Origin: Natronomonas moolapensis 8.8.11
GTDB lineage: Archaea > Halobacteriota > Halobacteria > Halobacteriales > Haloarculaceae
Reading direction: 5' to 3'
NCBI RefSeq assembly: GCF_000591055.1
Contig: NC_020388.1
Location: 1,984,001 to 2,048,000 of the forward strand
Length of the DNA stretch: 64,000 bases
The position numbers and the translations under genes are program-made. Below the pieces are notes generated by a model. The model did not search any database. It worked only from the letters and a program-made list of their open reading frames with translations, and was not told the origin of the DNA. Of the stretch, positions 23,595 to 32,123 are shown piece after piece. The first letter of the stretch is position 1, and every line of letters starts with the position of its first letter.

Positions 23595-24323
23595 GTGATC
23601 GTCGTCGCGACGGCGGACTTCGAGGTGTACCACGGCGTGGTGGCCGAACTGCGGGACCGGGACGTCCGGTTCGAGACGGTCGAACCCGGCGACGAGATCC
23701 CCGACGAGGCAGCCGTCGCCGTCGTCGGCCCCGAAGACGAGTATCCGCCGATGCCGACGGTTCGGGCGTCTCCCGACCGTCCCCGGCAGGCGGTCGAGGC
23801 TGCGCTCGCGAAACTCCGCGGCGAGGACGGGCGGACGATCGTGGGGATCGACCCCGGCGACCGCCCCGGGATCGCCGTCCTCTCCGGGGACACCGTCGTC
23901 GCGGCGTTTCAGGTGCCGGCCGCCGAGACCCCCGACGTCGTCGAGCGGGAACTCGAAGGGGCGGTCGACCCGCTGGTTCGGATCGGCGACGGCGCGCGCC
24001 TCCGCGGGGCCCGCCTGATCGACGCGATCGAGGGACCGCCGATCGAGCTCGTCGACGAGACGGGGACGACGCCGTATCAGGGCCGGGGGGTCCGCGCGGG
24101 CGACGTGCTCGCGGCGGTCAATATCGCGCGTATCGAGGGCGAGACGGTCGAATCGCGTGACGTCGAGCCGACGCCCGGGGAGATCAAATCGATACAGGAA
24201 CGCTCCAGAGAGCGCGGCGACGACCAGCGTGCGATCGACGCGGAACTCGCCCGGCAGGTGGCGCTCGGGGAGCTGTCGATGGCTGCGGCGCGCCGTCGCC
24301 ACCGGGACCGAAACGACGGGTAG
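23595..24323 (+). CDS. Conserved haloarchaeal protein with RNase H-like fold
   Basis: 242 residues. The middle holds IVGIDPGDRPGIAVLSGDTV, which resembles the first strands of RuvC/RNase H-fold proteins (DxGxxxG with following strands). A later acidic segment (DGARLRGARLIDAIEGPPIE) and a basic C-terminal helix (RRRHRDRNDG) are also seen. The N-terminus IVVATADFEVYHGVVAEL is a separate small alpha/beta domain. Nuclease activity is possible but not shown. It starts with GTG; gaagttaag (about 23565) is 27 bases upstream. It shares its promoter region with radB, hinting at a DNA-repair link. Confidence 0.75.
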   Translation: MIVVATADFEVYHGVVAELRDRDVRFETVEPGDEIPDEAAVAVVGPEDEYPPMPTVRASPDRPRQAVEAALAKLRGEDGRTIVGIDPGDRPGIAVLSGDTVVAAFQVPAAETPDVVERELEGAVDPLVRIGDGARLRGARLIDAIEGPPIELVDETGTTPYQGRGVRAGDVLAAVNIARIEGETVESRDVEPTPGEIKSIQERSRERGDDQRAIDAELARQVALGELSMAAARRRHRDRNDG

Positions 24324-24416
24324 TCCCTGAGCGCCCGGCCGGAGACGGTGGCCGGGGCGGAAGACTGCGAGGGAGGCGACCCGACCCCTTTTGATTTCCG
24401 CGGCCGATCGGACGAT

Positions 24417-25244
24417 ATGCCCATCGCGCTTCGCGCGCTCGTGTTGCCGGCGTTCGATGATCTCGAGGGCGTCCCGAGCGAGGCCGAGCCCTGGCGGCAC
24501 GACCGCGAGTTCGAGGGCGCGATCGACCTGCCGGGGCTGTCCGCCCCGCTTCAATACACCGACGACGGTCTCGGTCTCGTTCCGACGGGGATCGGCAAGA
24601 CCGCTGCCGCGACGACGACGGCGTCGCTGTGTGCGAGCGAGGCGGTCGACCTCGGCGAGGCACTCGTCTGCTCGGTCGGCGTCGCCGGCGGACCGCCGGA
24701 GCTTCCGGCCGGGTCGGTCGTCCTCGCCGACAGACTGCTCGATTGGGACGACAAGTGCCGGTTCGATCCCGACGGCGACGGGTCGGTGCCGATCGCCGTC
24801 GATCCCTACACCGACCGGGGGGCCTTCGAGTTCGATCCCGAGTTGGTCTCGCGGGCCGAATCGCTAGCCGAGGGGGTCACACTCCGGGGCGCCGAGAGCG
24901 CCGACGCGGCCCCGAAGGTCCTCACCGGGACGAACCTCTGCGGCGACGAGCTCTGGCACGGCCGCCGGCTGGCCGAGGAGGCGTCGTGGCTCGCCGCCGA
25001 ACACGGCTGTGAGCCGTACCTCGTGACCGAGATGGAGGACGTCGGCACGGCGAGCGCGCTCGCCCGGTTCGGACACGCCGATCGGTATCTCAGCGTCCGT
25101 GGCGTCTCGAACCACGACCGACAATCCGGCGGGGAATCCGCCAGGGAGTCGTTTTTCACCTCGGGGTTCGAGGCGGGGTTCGAGACCGGCCTCGAGAACG
25201 CCGTCGCGGTCGCACGCGCTATCGTCGACGATCAACTACCCTGA
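24417..25244 (+). CDS. Nucleoside phosphorylase-superfamily (purine nucleoside permease-like) protein
   Basis: 275 residues. Family-like segments are LVPTGIGKTAAATTTASL near the start, CSVGVAGGPPELPAGSVVLA in the middle, then LTGTNLCGDELWHGRRLAEE and EMEDVGTASALARFGHADR. The EMED motif and the LWHGRRLAEEA stretch resemble the NUP (purine nucleoside permease) group, which are related to phosphorylases despite the name. No signal peptide or membrane span is seen, so a cytosolic nucleoside-cleaving enzyme is likelier. The ATG at 24417 is backed by ccccttttgattt 27 bases upstream. Confidence 0.78.
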   Translation: MPIALRALVLPAFDDLEGVPSEAEPWRHDREFEGAIDLPGLSAPLQYTDDGLGLVPTGIGKTAAATTTASLCASEAVDLGEALVCSVGVAGGPPELPAGSVVLADRLLDWDDKCRFDPDGDGSVPIAVDPYTDRGAFEFDPELVSRAESLAEGVTLRGAESADAAPKVLTGTNLCGDELWHGRRLAEEASWLAAEHGCEPYLVTEMEDVGTASALARFGHADRYLSVRGVSNHDRQSGGESARESFFTSGFEAGFETGLENAVAVARAIVDDQLP

Positions 25245-25298
25245 CACCGGCGGTCCCAACCCGAGTCATTCAAGTACGCGCCCGGACACGTCACGTAT

Positions 25299-25670
25299 AT
25301 GAACCACGCTCGATCCACGAAGAAACGAACCGGTGGCCGTCGGCGAACCGTCCGAAAGAAGCGCAAACACGAACTCGGCTCCGCGCCCACCGAGACACAG
25401 GTCGGCGAACAGCAGCTGAAAGTCGTCGAGACCCACGGCGGCAACGAGAAGGTCCGCGCCGTCGAGACGGACGTCGCGAGCGTCGCGACCGACGACGGCG
25501 TCGAGCGCGCGACCATCGAGGACGTCGTCGAGAACGCTTCGAACCCGAACTACGTCCGACGAAACATCATCACGAAGGGTGCCGTCATCGATACTGGCGC
25601 CGGCCGCGCCCGCGTCACCTCCCGCCCCGGCCAGGACGGCCAGGTCAACGCGGTTCGCCTCGAGGGCTGA
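25299..25670 (+). CDS. rps8e: Ribosomal protein S8e
   Basis: 123 residues of the archaeal/eukaryotic small-subunit protein eS8. The basic N-terminus RSTKKRTGGRRRTVRKKRKH and the core NPNYVRRNIITKGAVIDTG are diagnostic. Its high basic content stands out against its acidic neighbours. The ATG follows a TATA-like cattcaagtac by about 30 bases. A T-rich stretch about 60 bases after the stop may end the transcript. It stands alone, not in a ribosomal cluster. Confidence 0.97.
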   Translation: MNHARSTKKRTGGRRRTVRKKRKHELGSAPTETQVGEQQLKVVETHGGNEKVRAVETDVASVATDDGVERATIEDVVENASNPNYVRRNIITKGAVIDTGAGRARVTSRPGQDGQVNAVRLEG

Positions 25671-25728
25671 ATCCGCCGCGGCGGCGGCGATGAGTCGGGT
25701 GTTACACCGGAACCGCGAGGGTCGGCCG

Positions 25729-25738
25729 CTTTTTTCGG
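25729..25738 (+). terminator. T-rich probable terminator after rps8e
   Basis: A run cttttttcg lies about 60 bases beyond the S8e stop, before the end of the convergent kinase-like gene. Archaeal termination commonly occurs at such T-tracts. Without transcript data the call is tentative. Confidence 0.35.
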
Positions 25739-25782
25739 GACTCGTAAACAGCCGGTCGCGTCGAGACCCCTCTGTCGCGGCG

Positions 25783-26400
25783 TCACTCGGAGATATCGAC
25801 GGCGGCCGTCTCGAAGGCCCCCTCGTCGTCGTCGGGGTCGTAGGTCTCGATGGCCGCCCGAACGAGTTCGAGTACCCCGGCCTTGCTCCAGCGAGCGGTG
25901 TTGATCTGGAAGTCGTAAAACGCCCGATCGTCGATGTCGATGTCGTAGTACGACTGGTAGCGACCGGCCTCGTTGACCTCCCGGACGCTCATTTCGGCGG
26001 CCGTCTCCTCGCGGTCTGCGATCCGGTCTCTGCGGACCTCCTCGGGGGCGTCGAGCCAGATCCGGAGGTCGGCGCGGTTCCCCGCGAGCCATCCGGCCAG
26101 CCGCGACTCGAGGATGAACGACCGGTTGGTCGTGCCCCACTTCTCGGCGATCGAAAGCAGGCGCTGATCGAGCGCGCGGTCGATGTTTTCGGAGCCCTGC
26201 GCCTCCGCTGTCAGCTGCGTCAGCGTCATGTCGCGATCCGTCGCGAGATCCCGAAAGATGTCGCCGCCGGAGACGTACGGGCAGTCCATCGCCTCCGAGA
26301 GGCGGGTACAGAGCGCCGTCGCACCGCAGCCGGGCGGCCCGGACACCGTCACAAACAGGTTCGAATCGATCGCCGGCGCTCCGCTGTCGTGTTCCGACAT
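25783..26400 (-). CDS. Cytidylate-kinase-like protein with a lysine-less P-loop
   Basis: 205 residues with the layout of archaeal (d)CMP kinases: N-terminal strand FVTVSG, P-loop region, the CPYVSGGDIFRDLATDRDMT segment, a lid-like REETAAEMSVREVNEAGRYQ and the final YDIDIDDRAFYDFQIN strand. The P-loop reads GPPGCGAT where GxxxxGK(S/T) is expected, so the phosphate-binding lysine is replaced by alanine. A standard kinase mechanism is therefore doubtful. A minus-strand TATA (TTTATTAATTC, near 26425) supports the ATG at 26400. It may be a catalytically altered paralogue of Cmk. Confidence 0.8.
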   Translation of the reverse strand: MSEHDSGAPAIDSNLFVTVSGPPGCGATALCTRLSEAMDCPYVSGGDIFRDLATDRDMTLTQLTAEAQGSENIDRALDQRLLSIAEKWGTTNRSFILESRLAGWLAGNRADLRIWLDAPEEVRRDRIADREETAAEMSVREVNEAGRYQSYYDIDIDDRAFYDFQINTARWSKAGVLELVRAAIETYDPDDDEGAFETAAVDISE

Positions 26401-26514
26401 GCACGGTTCTTCAGGGGGCGAATTAATAAACGAGGCGCTTGCGAGGCCCGACGCGAGACGCCGGCGCCGGCACGGGGTGAGGCGACGGAGTGGGGCCCGG
26501 GTGGCTCCGGACGG

Positions 26515-26712
26515 TCACCCGCCGTCCGGGCCGCCGGTCGGCCTGAGAAAGACGTACGCGAACACGCCGAAAGCGACGCCGAGGCCGATCCCCCACCGGA
26601 CGCCGACCCGGGGCTCGCCGATCACGACGCCGCCTGCGGACGTGAGGACGAACGCGAGCGCGAAGAACGTCGCAGCGCGGATCGGCCCGCGCTCGACCAG
26701 CCGGTCGGTCAC
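26515..26712 (-). CDS. Small two-span membrane protein
   Basis: 65 residues from a GTG start: a short charged N-terminus (TDRLVERGPIR), a first hydrophobic span ATFFALAFVLTSAGGVVIG, a short loop EPRVGVRW and a second span GIGLGVAFGVFAYVFL, ending in PTGGPDGG. No family is recognised. It follows the isochorismatase gene after a 21-base tandem repeat and may belong to the same transcript. Confidence 0.6.
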   Translation of the reverse strand: MTDRLVERGPIRAATFFALAFVLTSAGGVVIGEPRVGVRWGIGLGVAFGVFAYVFLRPTGGPDGG

Positions 26713-26740
26713 CGGCGATCCCCTCGGTATCGGAGGCTCG

Positions 26741-26826
26741 CGGGACCGAAACGGACGGCCAAGGGACCGAGAGTGGCGAGCGAGGGACCGAGAGCAGCGA
26801 GCGAGGGACCGAAACGGACGGCCGGA
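26741..26826. repeat. Four-copy 21-base tandem repeat
   Basis: Units beginning gggaccga start at 26742, 26763, 26784 and 26805. The inner two units are nearly identical (gggaccgagagtggcgagcg and gggaccgagagcagcgagcg); the outer two share gggaccgaaacggacggcc. The repeat fills the gap between the isochorismatase stop and the small membrane gene on the same strand. Confidence 0.8.
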
Positions 26827-26851
26827 GGGCCGGTAGCGACGACGGGAGACA

Positions 26852-27418
26852 TTACGCGAACGCCTCGAGAGTTCGCTCGGTGGTCAGTACCGTCGCGAAC
26901 TCGCCGTCCAGCTGCGAGAGCGCCGTGCGGTGGGTAACTCCGGCGTCGAAGCGGTCGTCGCCGACCGACCGCGGAAACGTCGCCGTCGCGTCGGCGACCA
27001 CGACGACCCCGAACCCGCGGTTTTGGGCCATCCGGGCCGTCGTGGAGACGCAGTGGTCGGTCGTCAGCCCGCAGACGACGAGGGTATCGTGTCTCTGCTC
27101 GCGGAGCCACGGCTCCAGTTCCGTCCCGACGAACGCGCCGTTGACGCGCTTGACGAACTCGGCCTCGCCGTCGGCCGGTTCGAGTCCCGACTTGTACGCG
27201 AAGCCGGGCTCGCTTCGCCGCAACGGCGAGTCGGGCGCCGTCGAGTCGTGTCGGACGTGGACGACCGGGCGGTTTCGGTCGCGCCACGCCGCCAGGAGCC
27301 GCGCCGCGTTCGCCTCGGCGTCGGGGTTGTTTCGGTCGCCCCAGGCGGGGTCGTCGAACCCCCGTTGGAAATCGACCAACACGAGAACCGCGGACTCCGA
27401 TCTGATCGGGTCAGACAT
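26852..27418 (-). CDS. Isochorismatase-family (cysteine) hydrolase
   Basis: 188 residues. The cysteine-hydrolase triad is visible: Asp in VLVDFQRGF, Lys in [10 protein letters not shown] and Cys in [15 protein letters not shown]. Members hydrolyse amides or enol ethers such as nicotinamide or isochorismate; the substrate here is unknown. The ATG at 27418 lies inside the last codons of the YqcI-like gene (8-base overlap), so the two are translated together. An in-frame GTG four codons earlier is possible but less likely. Confidence 0.9.
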   Translation of the reverse strand: MSDPIRSESAVLVLVDFQRGFDDPAWGDRNNPDAEANAARLLAAWRDRNRPVVHVRHDSTAPDSPLRRSEPGFAYKSGLEPADGEAEFVKRVNGAFVGTELEPWLREQRHDTLVVCGLTTDHCVSTTARMAQNRGFGVVVVADATATFPRSVGDDRFDAGVTHRTALSQLDGEFATVLTTERTLEAFA

Positions 27419-28235
27419 GTGACCCCGCACTCCGGCGTTCCCCGAGCAGTCGGTCGGACTTCGGGTGCTCGCGGGTGACGGTGATCGGACACGACGAGGG
27501 GGCCTGGGCGTCGTCCGAGGCGAGCATATACTGTGGCCACTCGCGGTCGCCCTCGACGCCCCAGTCGCCGAGGTCGGCGTGCGGGCAGACGCCGTCGTAC
27601 GATTCGAGCCGTTCTTGGATGACGTCGCGGGCGTGTTGGCCCGCTGCCCTGTCGGCGGTCACGCCGAGTTCCTCGAACAGCGCCCGCGGCTGGAAGGTGA
27701 TCTCGAGACCGATCGGACAAAAACGGCTCTTCCGGTCGTCGTAGAAGGGGGCGCGGCAGGTGGGAAACATCGGCTCGCCGCCGAAACAGAACTCCCAGTG
27801 GGGGTCGTCCGGTTCGGTCGGGATGTCCTCGGGCCACGGCTCCGGGTCGTGGACGTGCAGGAACTGCAGGATATGCCACAGCGTGTCGTGATACTCGGCC
27901 TCCGTGAGCGTCCGGTCGGGCGGCCGGAAGAACGCGACGAGCGAGGCGCGGTCGCTGTGATCGGTTCGGACGTCGAGGTACTCGAGGAGCGTCTCGCCGA
28001 GGCCGAGCAGAGCCCCCGCGTCGGTCGTCGAGGGGACCGCGGTGTACAGCGGGTCGCCGTTCGCGACCGATTCGGCGCCGAAAAAACAGGGGAACGGCGT
28101 GTCGTTGCGTCGGCCCAGAAGTCCCTCGCGAAAGGAGTTCCAGTGGGCGCGGACCCACGCCGGGGCGGCCCCCGATTCGACCCGCGACTCGACGGTCGCT
28201 TGGGTTCGAAGGCCACCGACGATGCGGTCGGTCAT
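27411..28235 (-). CDS. YqcI/YcgG family protein
   Basis: 274 residues. The family-like core includes [40 protein letters not shown], then [20 protein letters not shown] and [20 protein letters not shown]. Conserved cysteines, histidines and aromatics suggest an oxygenase-like or metal-binding fold; function is unknown. A strong minus-strand TATA (TATTTATAAACG, near 28280) would place the transcript start about 19 bases before the ATG, so this mRNA has a short leader. It is coupled to the isochorismatase-like gene downstream. Confidence 0.82.
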   Translation of the reverse strand: MTDRIVGGLRTQATVESRVESGAAPAWVRAHWNSFREGLLGRRNDTPFPCFFGAESVANGDPLYTAVPSTTDAGALLGLGETLLEYLDVRTDHSDRASLVAFFRPPDRTLTEAEYHDTLWHILQFLHVHDPEPWPEDIPTEPDDPHWEFCFGGEPMFPTCRAPFYDDRKSRFCPIGLEITFQPRALFEELGVTADRAAGQHARDVIQERLESYDGVCPHADLGDWGVEGDREWPQYMLASDDAQAPSSCPITVTREHPKSDRLLGERRSAGSHV

Positions 28236-28274
28236 GTCCACGGTTCGGGACCGATCGGCTTCTATCCAACGGTT

Positions 28275-28336
28275 CAAATCGTTTATAAATACCCTCGAGA
28301 TACTTATATATCGAGTCGCGGCGTTTATATATGCAT
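28275..28336. promoter_or_regulatory. Divergent promoter region with three TATA-like blocks
   Basis: Within about 60 bases there are three AT blocks: cgtttataaatacc (28277-28290), acttatatatcg (about 28302-28313) and gtttatatatgc (28323-28334). The first faces the YqcI-like gene; the last lies 27 bases before the amphi-Trp gene. The middle one is unexplained and could be an operator or an alternative promoter. Confidence 0.55.
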
Positions 28337-28353
28337 GCGTTGTAGCGTCGCCT

Positions 28354-28641
28354 ATGCCGGAGGACGTCCTCTTCGAGTCCGAGAGCAAGCAGAGCCGATC
28401 CGAGATCGCGACCTATCTCCGAACCGTCGCGGACTCCCTCGATGAAGGCAGGGCGATCACCCTTCGGGCTGGCGAGCAGTCGGTGACGATGGAACCGCCC
28501 GCTCGGCCGACGTTCGAGGTCAAGGCCGAACGGGAGGGACCGGCTGGCTCGCCCGGCGAGTTGAGCATCGAACTCGAACTCGAGTGGGACGAGGACGGCG
28601 GTGAGGACGGCGGCGAGGACGGCGAACTGACGATCGAGTGA
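28354..28641 (+). CDS. Amphi-Trp domain protein
   Basis: 95 residues. The region EVLFESESKQSRSEIATYLR-like start (here MPEDVLFESESKQSRSEIAT) followed by LRTVADSLDEGRAITLRAGE and FEVKAEREGPAGSPGELSIE is the amphi-Trp domain pattern found in small prokaryotic proteins of unknown role. The C-terminus is an acidic GGEDGGEDGE repeat. The TATA at 28323-28334 supports the ATG. It converges with the histidine kinase. Confidence 0.82.
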   Translation: MPEDVLFESESKQSRSEIATYLRTVADSLDEGRAITLRAGEQSVTMEPPARPTFEVKAEREGPAGSPGELSIELELEWDEDGGEDGGEDGELTIE

Positions 28642-28668
28642 GGCGGCGAGCGATCGACCCCCAAGGCA

Positions 28669-29583
28669 TTACGCGGCGTCGGGTGTCGGCAGCGTGATCT
28701 CGATCGTAGTCCCCGGCGTGTCGCCACTCCGGATGTCGAACGCCCCACCGGAGAGCGTGACCAGGAGACGGGTGACCCACAAGCCGGCCCCCTCGGAGTG
28801 TTCCAGCGGGGTCTCCGGCTCGTCGAGGGCGAGTCGCCGTTCCACAGGTGGCATCCCGGGACCGTTGTCCGAGACGCGAACGGTGGCGTGCTTGCCGTCT
28901 GCGCTCTCCGCGGCCGAAACCGAAACCTGCGGCGTCTGCTTGTCGTTGTGGACGACAGCGTTCTCGAGGAGTTCGTCCAACACCCATTCGAACGCTCGCG
29001 GGCCGACGACCGGCATCTCCTCCTCCGGCAGGTCCGTCTCGATCCGCGCGTCCGGGTACTGTGGTCGGGCGGCATCGGCAGCGTCTCCGATGCAGGCCCC
29101 GAGATCGAACGTCGCCCTCGCGACGTCGCCGCCCGAGAGTTCGTTGTTCAGCCGGCTCATCTTGTCGCTGAGGTCTACGAGTCGTTCGAGGGCGGTCTCC
29201 ATCTCCCGGATCGACTCCTGTTCCGCGTCGGGTACGTGGGGCGTGATCTCCGAGAGGTGCCCGTCGATGATCGACGCCTGGTTCCGGAGGTTGTGCCGGA
29301 GGATGCGATGAAGGATACTGACGTGTTGGATCTCCGTTCGGATCCGGTCTGTGAGTTGCTCTAACTGCAGATACTGCGCCTTCGCGATGATGTAGATGAG
29401 CCCGCCCGAGGACACGACGAAGGCGCTGCCCTTGATCGTCTGAAGAATTGTCAGTGTCCGGGCGCTCGGCGTGATCACAAAGAGCAGTTGGTCGCTGGCG
29501 CCGATCCAGACGAACCCACAGATCACATAGATGACAGCGCCTCGCAACGGAGTGACGAGCGGGATACGCTCGAACCACTGCAT
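28669..29583 (-). CDS. Two-span sensor histidine kinase
   Basis: 304 residues. Two N-terminal membrane spans (VIYVICGFVWIGASDQLLFV and LQTIKGSAFVVSSGGLIYII) enclose a short outer loop. A cytosolic linker helix leads to the H-box LHRILRHNLRNQ, the N-box ELLENAVVHND, G1 VSDNGPGMPP and G2 EGAGLWVTRLL. No PAS or GAF sensor is present, so membrane state or a partner protein may be the input. No response regulator is adjacent. The ATG at 29583 is supported by TTATTAATATACG on the minus strand about 30 bases upstream. Confidence 0.9.
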   Translation of the reverse strand: MQWFERIPLVTPLRGAVIYVICGFVWIGASDQLLFVITPSARTLTILQTIKGSAFVVSSGGLIYIIAKAQYLQLEQLTDRIRTEIQHVSILHRILRHNLRNQASIIDGHLSEITPHVPDAEQESIREMETALERLVDLSDKMSRLNNELSGGDVARATFDLGACIGDAADAARPQYPDARIETDLPEEEMPVVGPRAFEWVLDELLENAVVHNDKQTPQVSVSAAESADGKHATVRVSDNGPGMPPVERRLALDEPETPLEHSEGAGLWVTRLLVTLSGGAFDIRSGDTPGTTIEITLPTPDAA

Positions 29584-29655
29584 ACTGACCGTATCAGTAG
29601 TGACACGTATATTAATAATGGTTGCACCCCGGACGCGGGCGGCGGTCGGGGGGTC

Positions 29656-29751
29656 CAACCCGACGCATCACCCCACTCGACCCGACCCGACCCGACGCAT
29701 CACCCCACTCGACCCGACCCGACCCGACGCATCACCCCACTCGACCCGACG
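29656..29751. repeat. Three-copy 32-base tandem repeat with internal cccga units
   Basis: The block gacgcatcaccccactcgac starts at 29662, 29694 and 29726, a period of 32 bases. The spacer between blocks is itself built of repeated cccga pentamers. It lies in the 253-base gap between the divergent histidine kinase and TatD genes, outside both TATA boxes. No coding potential is apparent. Confidence 0.85.
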
Positions 29752-29836
29752 CGCCACCCGGCCACGCGCTCGAATCCCCGAACGTCTCATCGGGCGGGAC
29801 GACAACCCATATTAAATCGCCGGCCGAAGCCCCCGT

Positions 29837-30673
29837 ATGTACGACGGCCCTGTGCTCGACAACCACCTCCACCTCGACCCGATCAACGGGCGGGGGGTCG
29901 AAGCCGCCGAGGAGTTCGAACGCGCCGGCGGGACGCACTTGCACGTCCTCAACAAGCCCTCCTGGGACCTCGTCGGCGAGGTCGACGACGAGGACGGCTT
30001 CCGGAAGACGTTCGATCTCACCGTCGGCGTGACCGAATCGGCCGACGAGGTCCTCCCCGGGCAGGCGCGTCCCGTCCTCGGCGTCCATCCGGCGTTGATT
30101 TCGCGACTGCTCGAGCGAGGCTACGCCCCCGGGGGTGCCGCCGACCTGATGAAGGCCGGCATCGACATCGCCGCCGAGTACGTCGCCTCGGGGTCGGCGC
30201 TCGCGATCAAGTCCGGCCGCCCCCACTACGACGTCTCGGATGCGGTGTGGGACGCTTCGAACGAGGTCATGCGGCACGCCTTCGCCCGCGCCGCCGAGGT
30301 CGGCTGTGCCGTCCAGCTCCACACGGAGGGCGGCGAGGACTTCGAGACCGTCGCCGAGTGGGCCGAAGCCGAAGGGCTCACGCGCGAGCAGGTCGTCAAG
30401 CACTACTCGGGCGGCTACGTCGAGGGGCCGATCCCGAGCGTCATCTCCCACGAGGACGACCTCGAGCGCGCCTGTGGCGGTGCGTGGCCCTTCCTCATGG
30501 AGACCGACTTCATCGACGACCCGGACCGTCCCGGCGCGGTGCTCGGTCCCAAGACCGTCCCGAGACGAACCGCCACGCTCGCCGAAGCGGGACACGGGGC
30601 GGCCCTCCGGCGCGCTCACGTCGAGACGCCCGCCCGCGTCTACGGGATCGACACCGAAGCCACGCTGGGGTGA
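29837..30673 (+). CDS. TatD-family metal-dependent hydrolase
   Basis: 278 residues. The metal-binding HLH is at residues 10-12 (LDNHLHLDP). Later ligands are likely in VQLHTEGGEDF, VVKHYSGGYV and METDFIDDP, the TIM-barrel order of TatD/amidohydrolase proteins. TatD relatives act as nucleases or deacylases; the substrate is unknown here. A TATA element (catattaaat, 29808-29817) lies about 28 bases upstream. The next 255 bases to the GNAT gene hold nothing I can support. Confidence 0.85.
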   Translation: MYDGPVLDNHLHLDPINGRGVEAAEEFERAGGTHLHVLNKPSWDLVGEVDDEDGFRKTFDLTVGVTESADEVLPGQARPVLGVHPALISRLLERGYAPGGAADLMKAGIDIAAEYVASGSALAIKSGRPHYDVSDAVWDASNEVMRHAFARAAEVGCAVQLHTEGGEDFETVAEWAEAEGLTREQVVKHYSGGYVEGPIPSVISHEDDLERACGGAWPFLMETDFIDDPDRPGAVLGPKTVPRRTATLAEAGHGAALRRAHVETPARVYGIDTEATLG

Positions 30674-30928
30674 GCCGCTCCGGACGGCGTTCGGGGTGAT
30701 TCGAGAGTTCGTCGCGCCGCCGCATCTGGTGTGTTCGGCCGCCGCCGCGGTCGTTTCCGGGTGTCCCCGCAGGGGCTCGATGCGGCGCTGCGTCCAGCGG
30801 GTGACCGGAGCTGGGTCCCGGCGGTCGTTCTGGCCGGGGTCGTTCTCCCGGCCGTATTCGCTTCGTTCGGCGGGGTCGTCGCCGCGAACACCGGATCCGG
30901 CGACCGGTACCCGGCCGTCGCCGCGAAC

Positions 30929-31435
30929 TCACAGCTCGCGGGCAACGATATCGCCCCACGGCTTGAAGCCGTATCGGTCGTAAAACCGTCGGGCGCGCTC
31001 GTTGTCCCGGTCGACGTCGAGCAGGAGCCGCTTGAGCGGCAGCGCCTGGCCTTCGGCGACGTCGATGGCGCGCTCGAACAGCGCGTCCGCGACGCCCTCG
31101 CTCCGCTCTTCGGGGACGACGTAGAGTTCGTTGACGACGGCCGCGTCCCAGACGAACGACAGCCGTTCCGGCAACAAAAAGACGTACCCCACTGCGTGCC
31201 CGCAGTCGGTTTCGGCCAACGAGAGACAACGCGGTTCGTCGTCGATACAGCGCTCGACCCACGCCAGCCACCGCCGTCGGTACCTCTCGGTCAGCTTCGA
31301 CTCGTATCGACTCGATTTGTCTTCGCCGCCGGTCGCCTCGCCGATCCCGGTCTCGAAGCCCCGCTTGAGGTCCCAAAGCGCCCGCCGGTCGCGGTCGGCC
31401 GTCGGATCGTACGGGCGGATCGTCGCGTCAGTCAT
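30929..31435 (-). CDS. GNAT-family N-acetyltransferase
   Basis: 168 residues. Typical GNAT strands are present: VGYVFLLPERLSFVWDAAV, then NELYVVPEERSEGVADALFE with a loose acetyl-CoA loop (RxxGxG/A read as RSEGVA), then LKRLLLDVDRDNERARRFYD and YGFKPWG. Acceptor unknown. The ATG at 31435 overlaps the stop of the membrane hydrolase-like gene by 8 bases, making it third in a coupled operon. Confidence 0.88.
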   Translation of the reverse strand: MTDATIRPYDPTADRDRRALWDLKRGFETGIGEATGGEDKSSRYESKLTERYRRRWLAWVERCIDDEPRCLSLAETDCGHAVGYVFLLPERLSFVWDAAVVNELYVVPEERSEGVADALFERAIDVAEGQALPLKRLLLDVDRDNERARRFYDRYGFKPWGDIVAREL

Positions 31436-32123
31436 CGGATACACTGTCCGACCGGTCGCCGCACCGGTTAAGCCGATCGGACTGGAGCCGTCGTGCGAGT
31501 ACCACGAACGCGCCGGTGAGGAGGACGTGGAGTTGCCACCCGCGGACGGCGACCGGGAAGCGGCGGTCGACGGGACCGGGGTCCGGCTCGGGATCGGGCT
31601 GGGCGGGGTTCGAGACGTGCGTCTCGGCCCGCGTGCCGCCCTGTCCCGCGTCGATCACGCTCCGGCCGGTTTCGGGGTCGCGGCCGACGTCGACGAACGT
31701 CTGGACGAACCCCTCCGACGCCGAGAGATACATCTCGCCCTCGAGCGTGAAGAACCGATCCAGTACCGGCCAGAGGAGATTGATCCCTTCCAAGTGCGTC
31801 CAATCGAGGGCGACGTGGGCGAACGCGTGGACGAGGAGACCGACCCACGCGATCCGGACGCCGCGGGCGCCCCACCGGCTCCGGATCGCGGAGTCCGCGC
31901 GGGTCGTCTCCCAGTAAAGCAGGGGGGCGACGACCGCCGAGACGACCATCGTATGCAGGACGGTTCGGTGGGCGCCCGCCATCACCAATCCGAGTGCCGT
32001 GTCCACCTCCGGGACCACGACGACGACGAGCACGACGGCGAGCGCCCGGCGGTCGTAGAACCGCCCGAGGAGTCCGACCGCGAGCGCCGCCGCGAGGGCA
32101 GCGTGGACGACCGACGAGGGCAT
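31428..32123 (-). CDS. YdjM-like membrane-bound putative hydrolase (first paralogue)
   Basis: 231 residues. The N-terminus MPSSVVHAALAAALAVGLLG with a conserved His, then the VVVPEVDTALGL acidic pair and AGAHRTVLHTMVV with two His, matches the metal-dependent membrane hydrolase family DUF457/YdjM. Further spans follow (RIAWVGLLVHAFAHVALDWT). An extended segment (GEMYLSASEGFVQTFVDVG) is shared with the neighbouring paralogue. Its ATG shares a base with the stop of that paralogue (TGATG). Substrate unknown. Confidence 0.8.
   Translation of the reverse strand: MPSSVVHAALAAALAVGLLGRFYDRRALAVVLVVVVVPEVDTALGLVMAGAHRTVLHTMVVSAVVAPLLYWETTRADSAIRSRWGARGVRIAWVGLLVHAFAHVALDWTHLEGINLLWPVLDRFFTLEGEMYLSASEGFVQTFVDVGRDPETGRSVIDAGQGGTRAETHVSNPAQPDPEPDPGPVDRRFPVAVRGWQLHVLLTGAFVVLARRLQSDRLNRCGDRSDSVSDD

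Noticed and set aside
28262..28280. ggttcaaatc resembling a tRNA T-loop
   Set aside because: No acceptor, D or anticodon arm can be drawn around it; it lies in a divergent promoter.
29656..29751. Possible CRISPR array
   Set aside because: Spacers are themselves repeats of cccga and only three units exist; no cas genes are present.
30674..30928. A plus-strand frame with a hydrophobic stretch (PAVVLAGVVLPAVFASFGGV) after the TatD gene
   Set aside because: It continues into antisense of the GNAT gene, has no TATA box at the right distance and no family match; kept as unexplained spacer.
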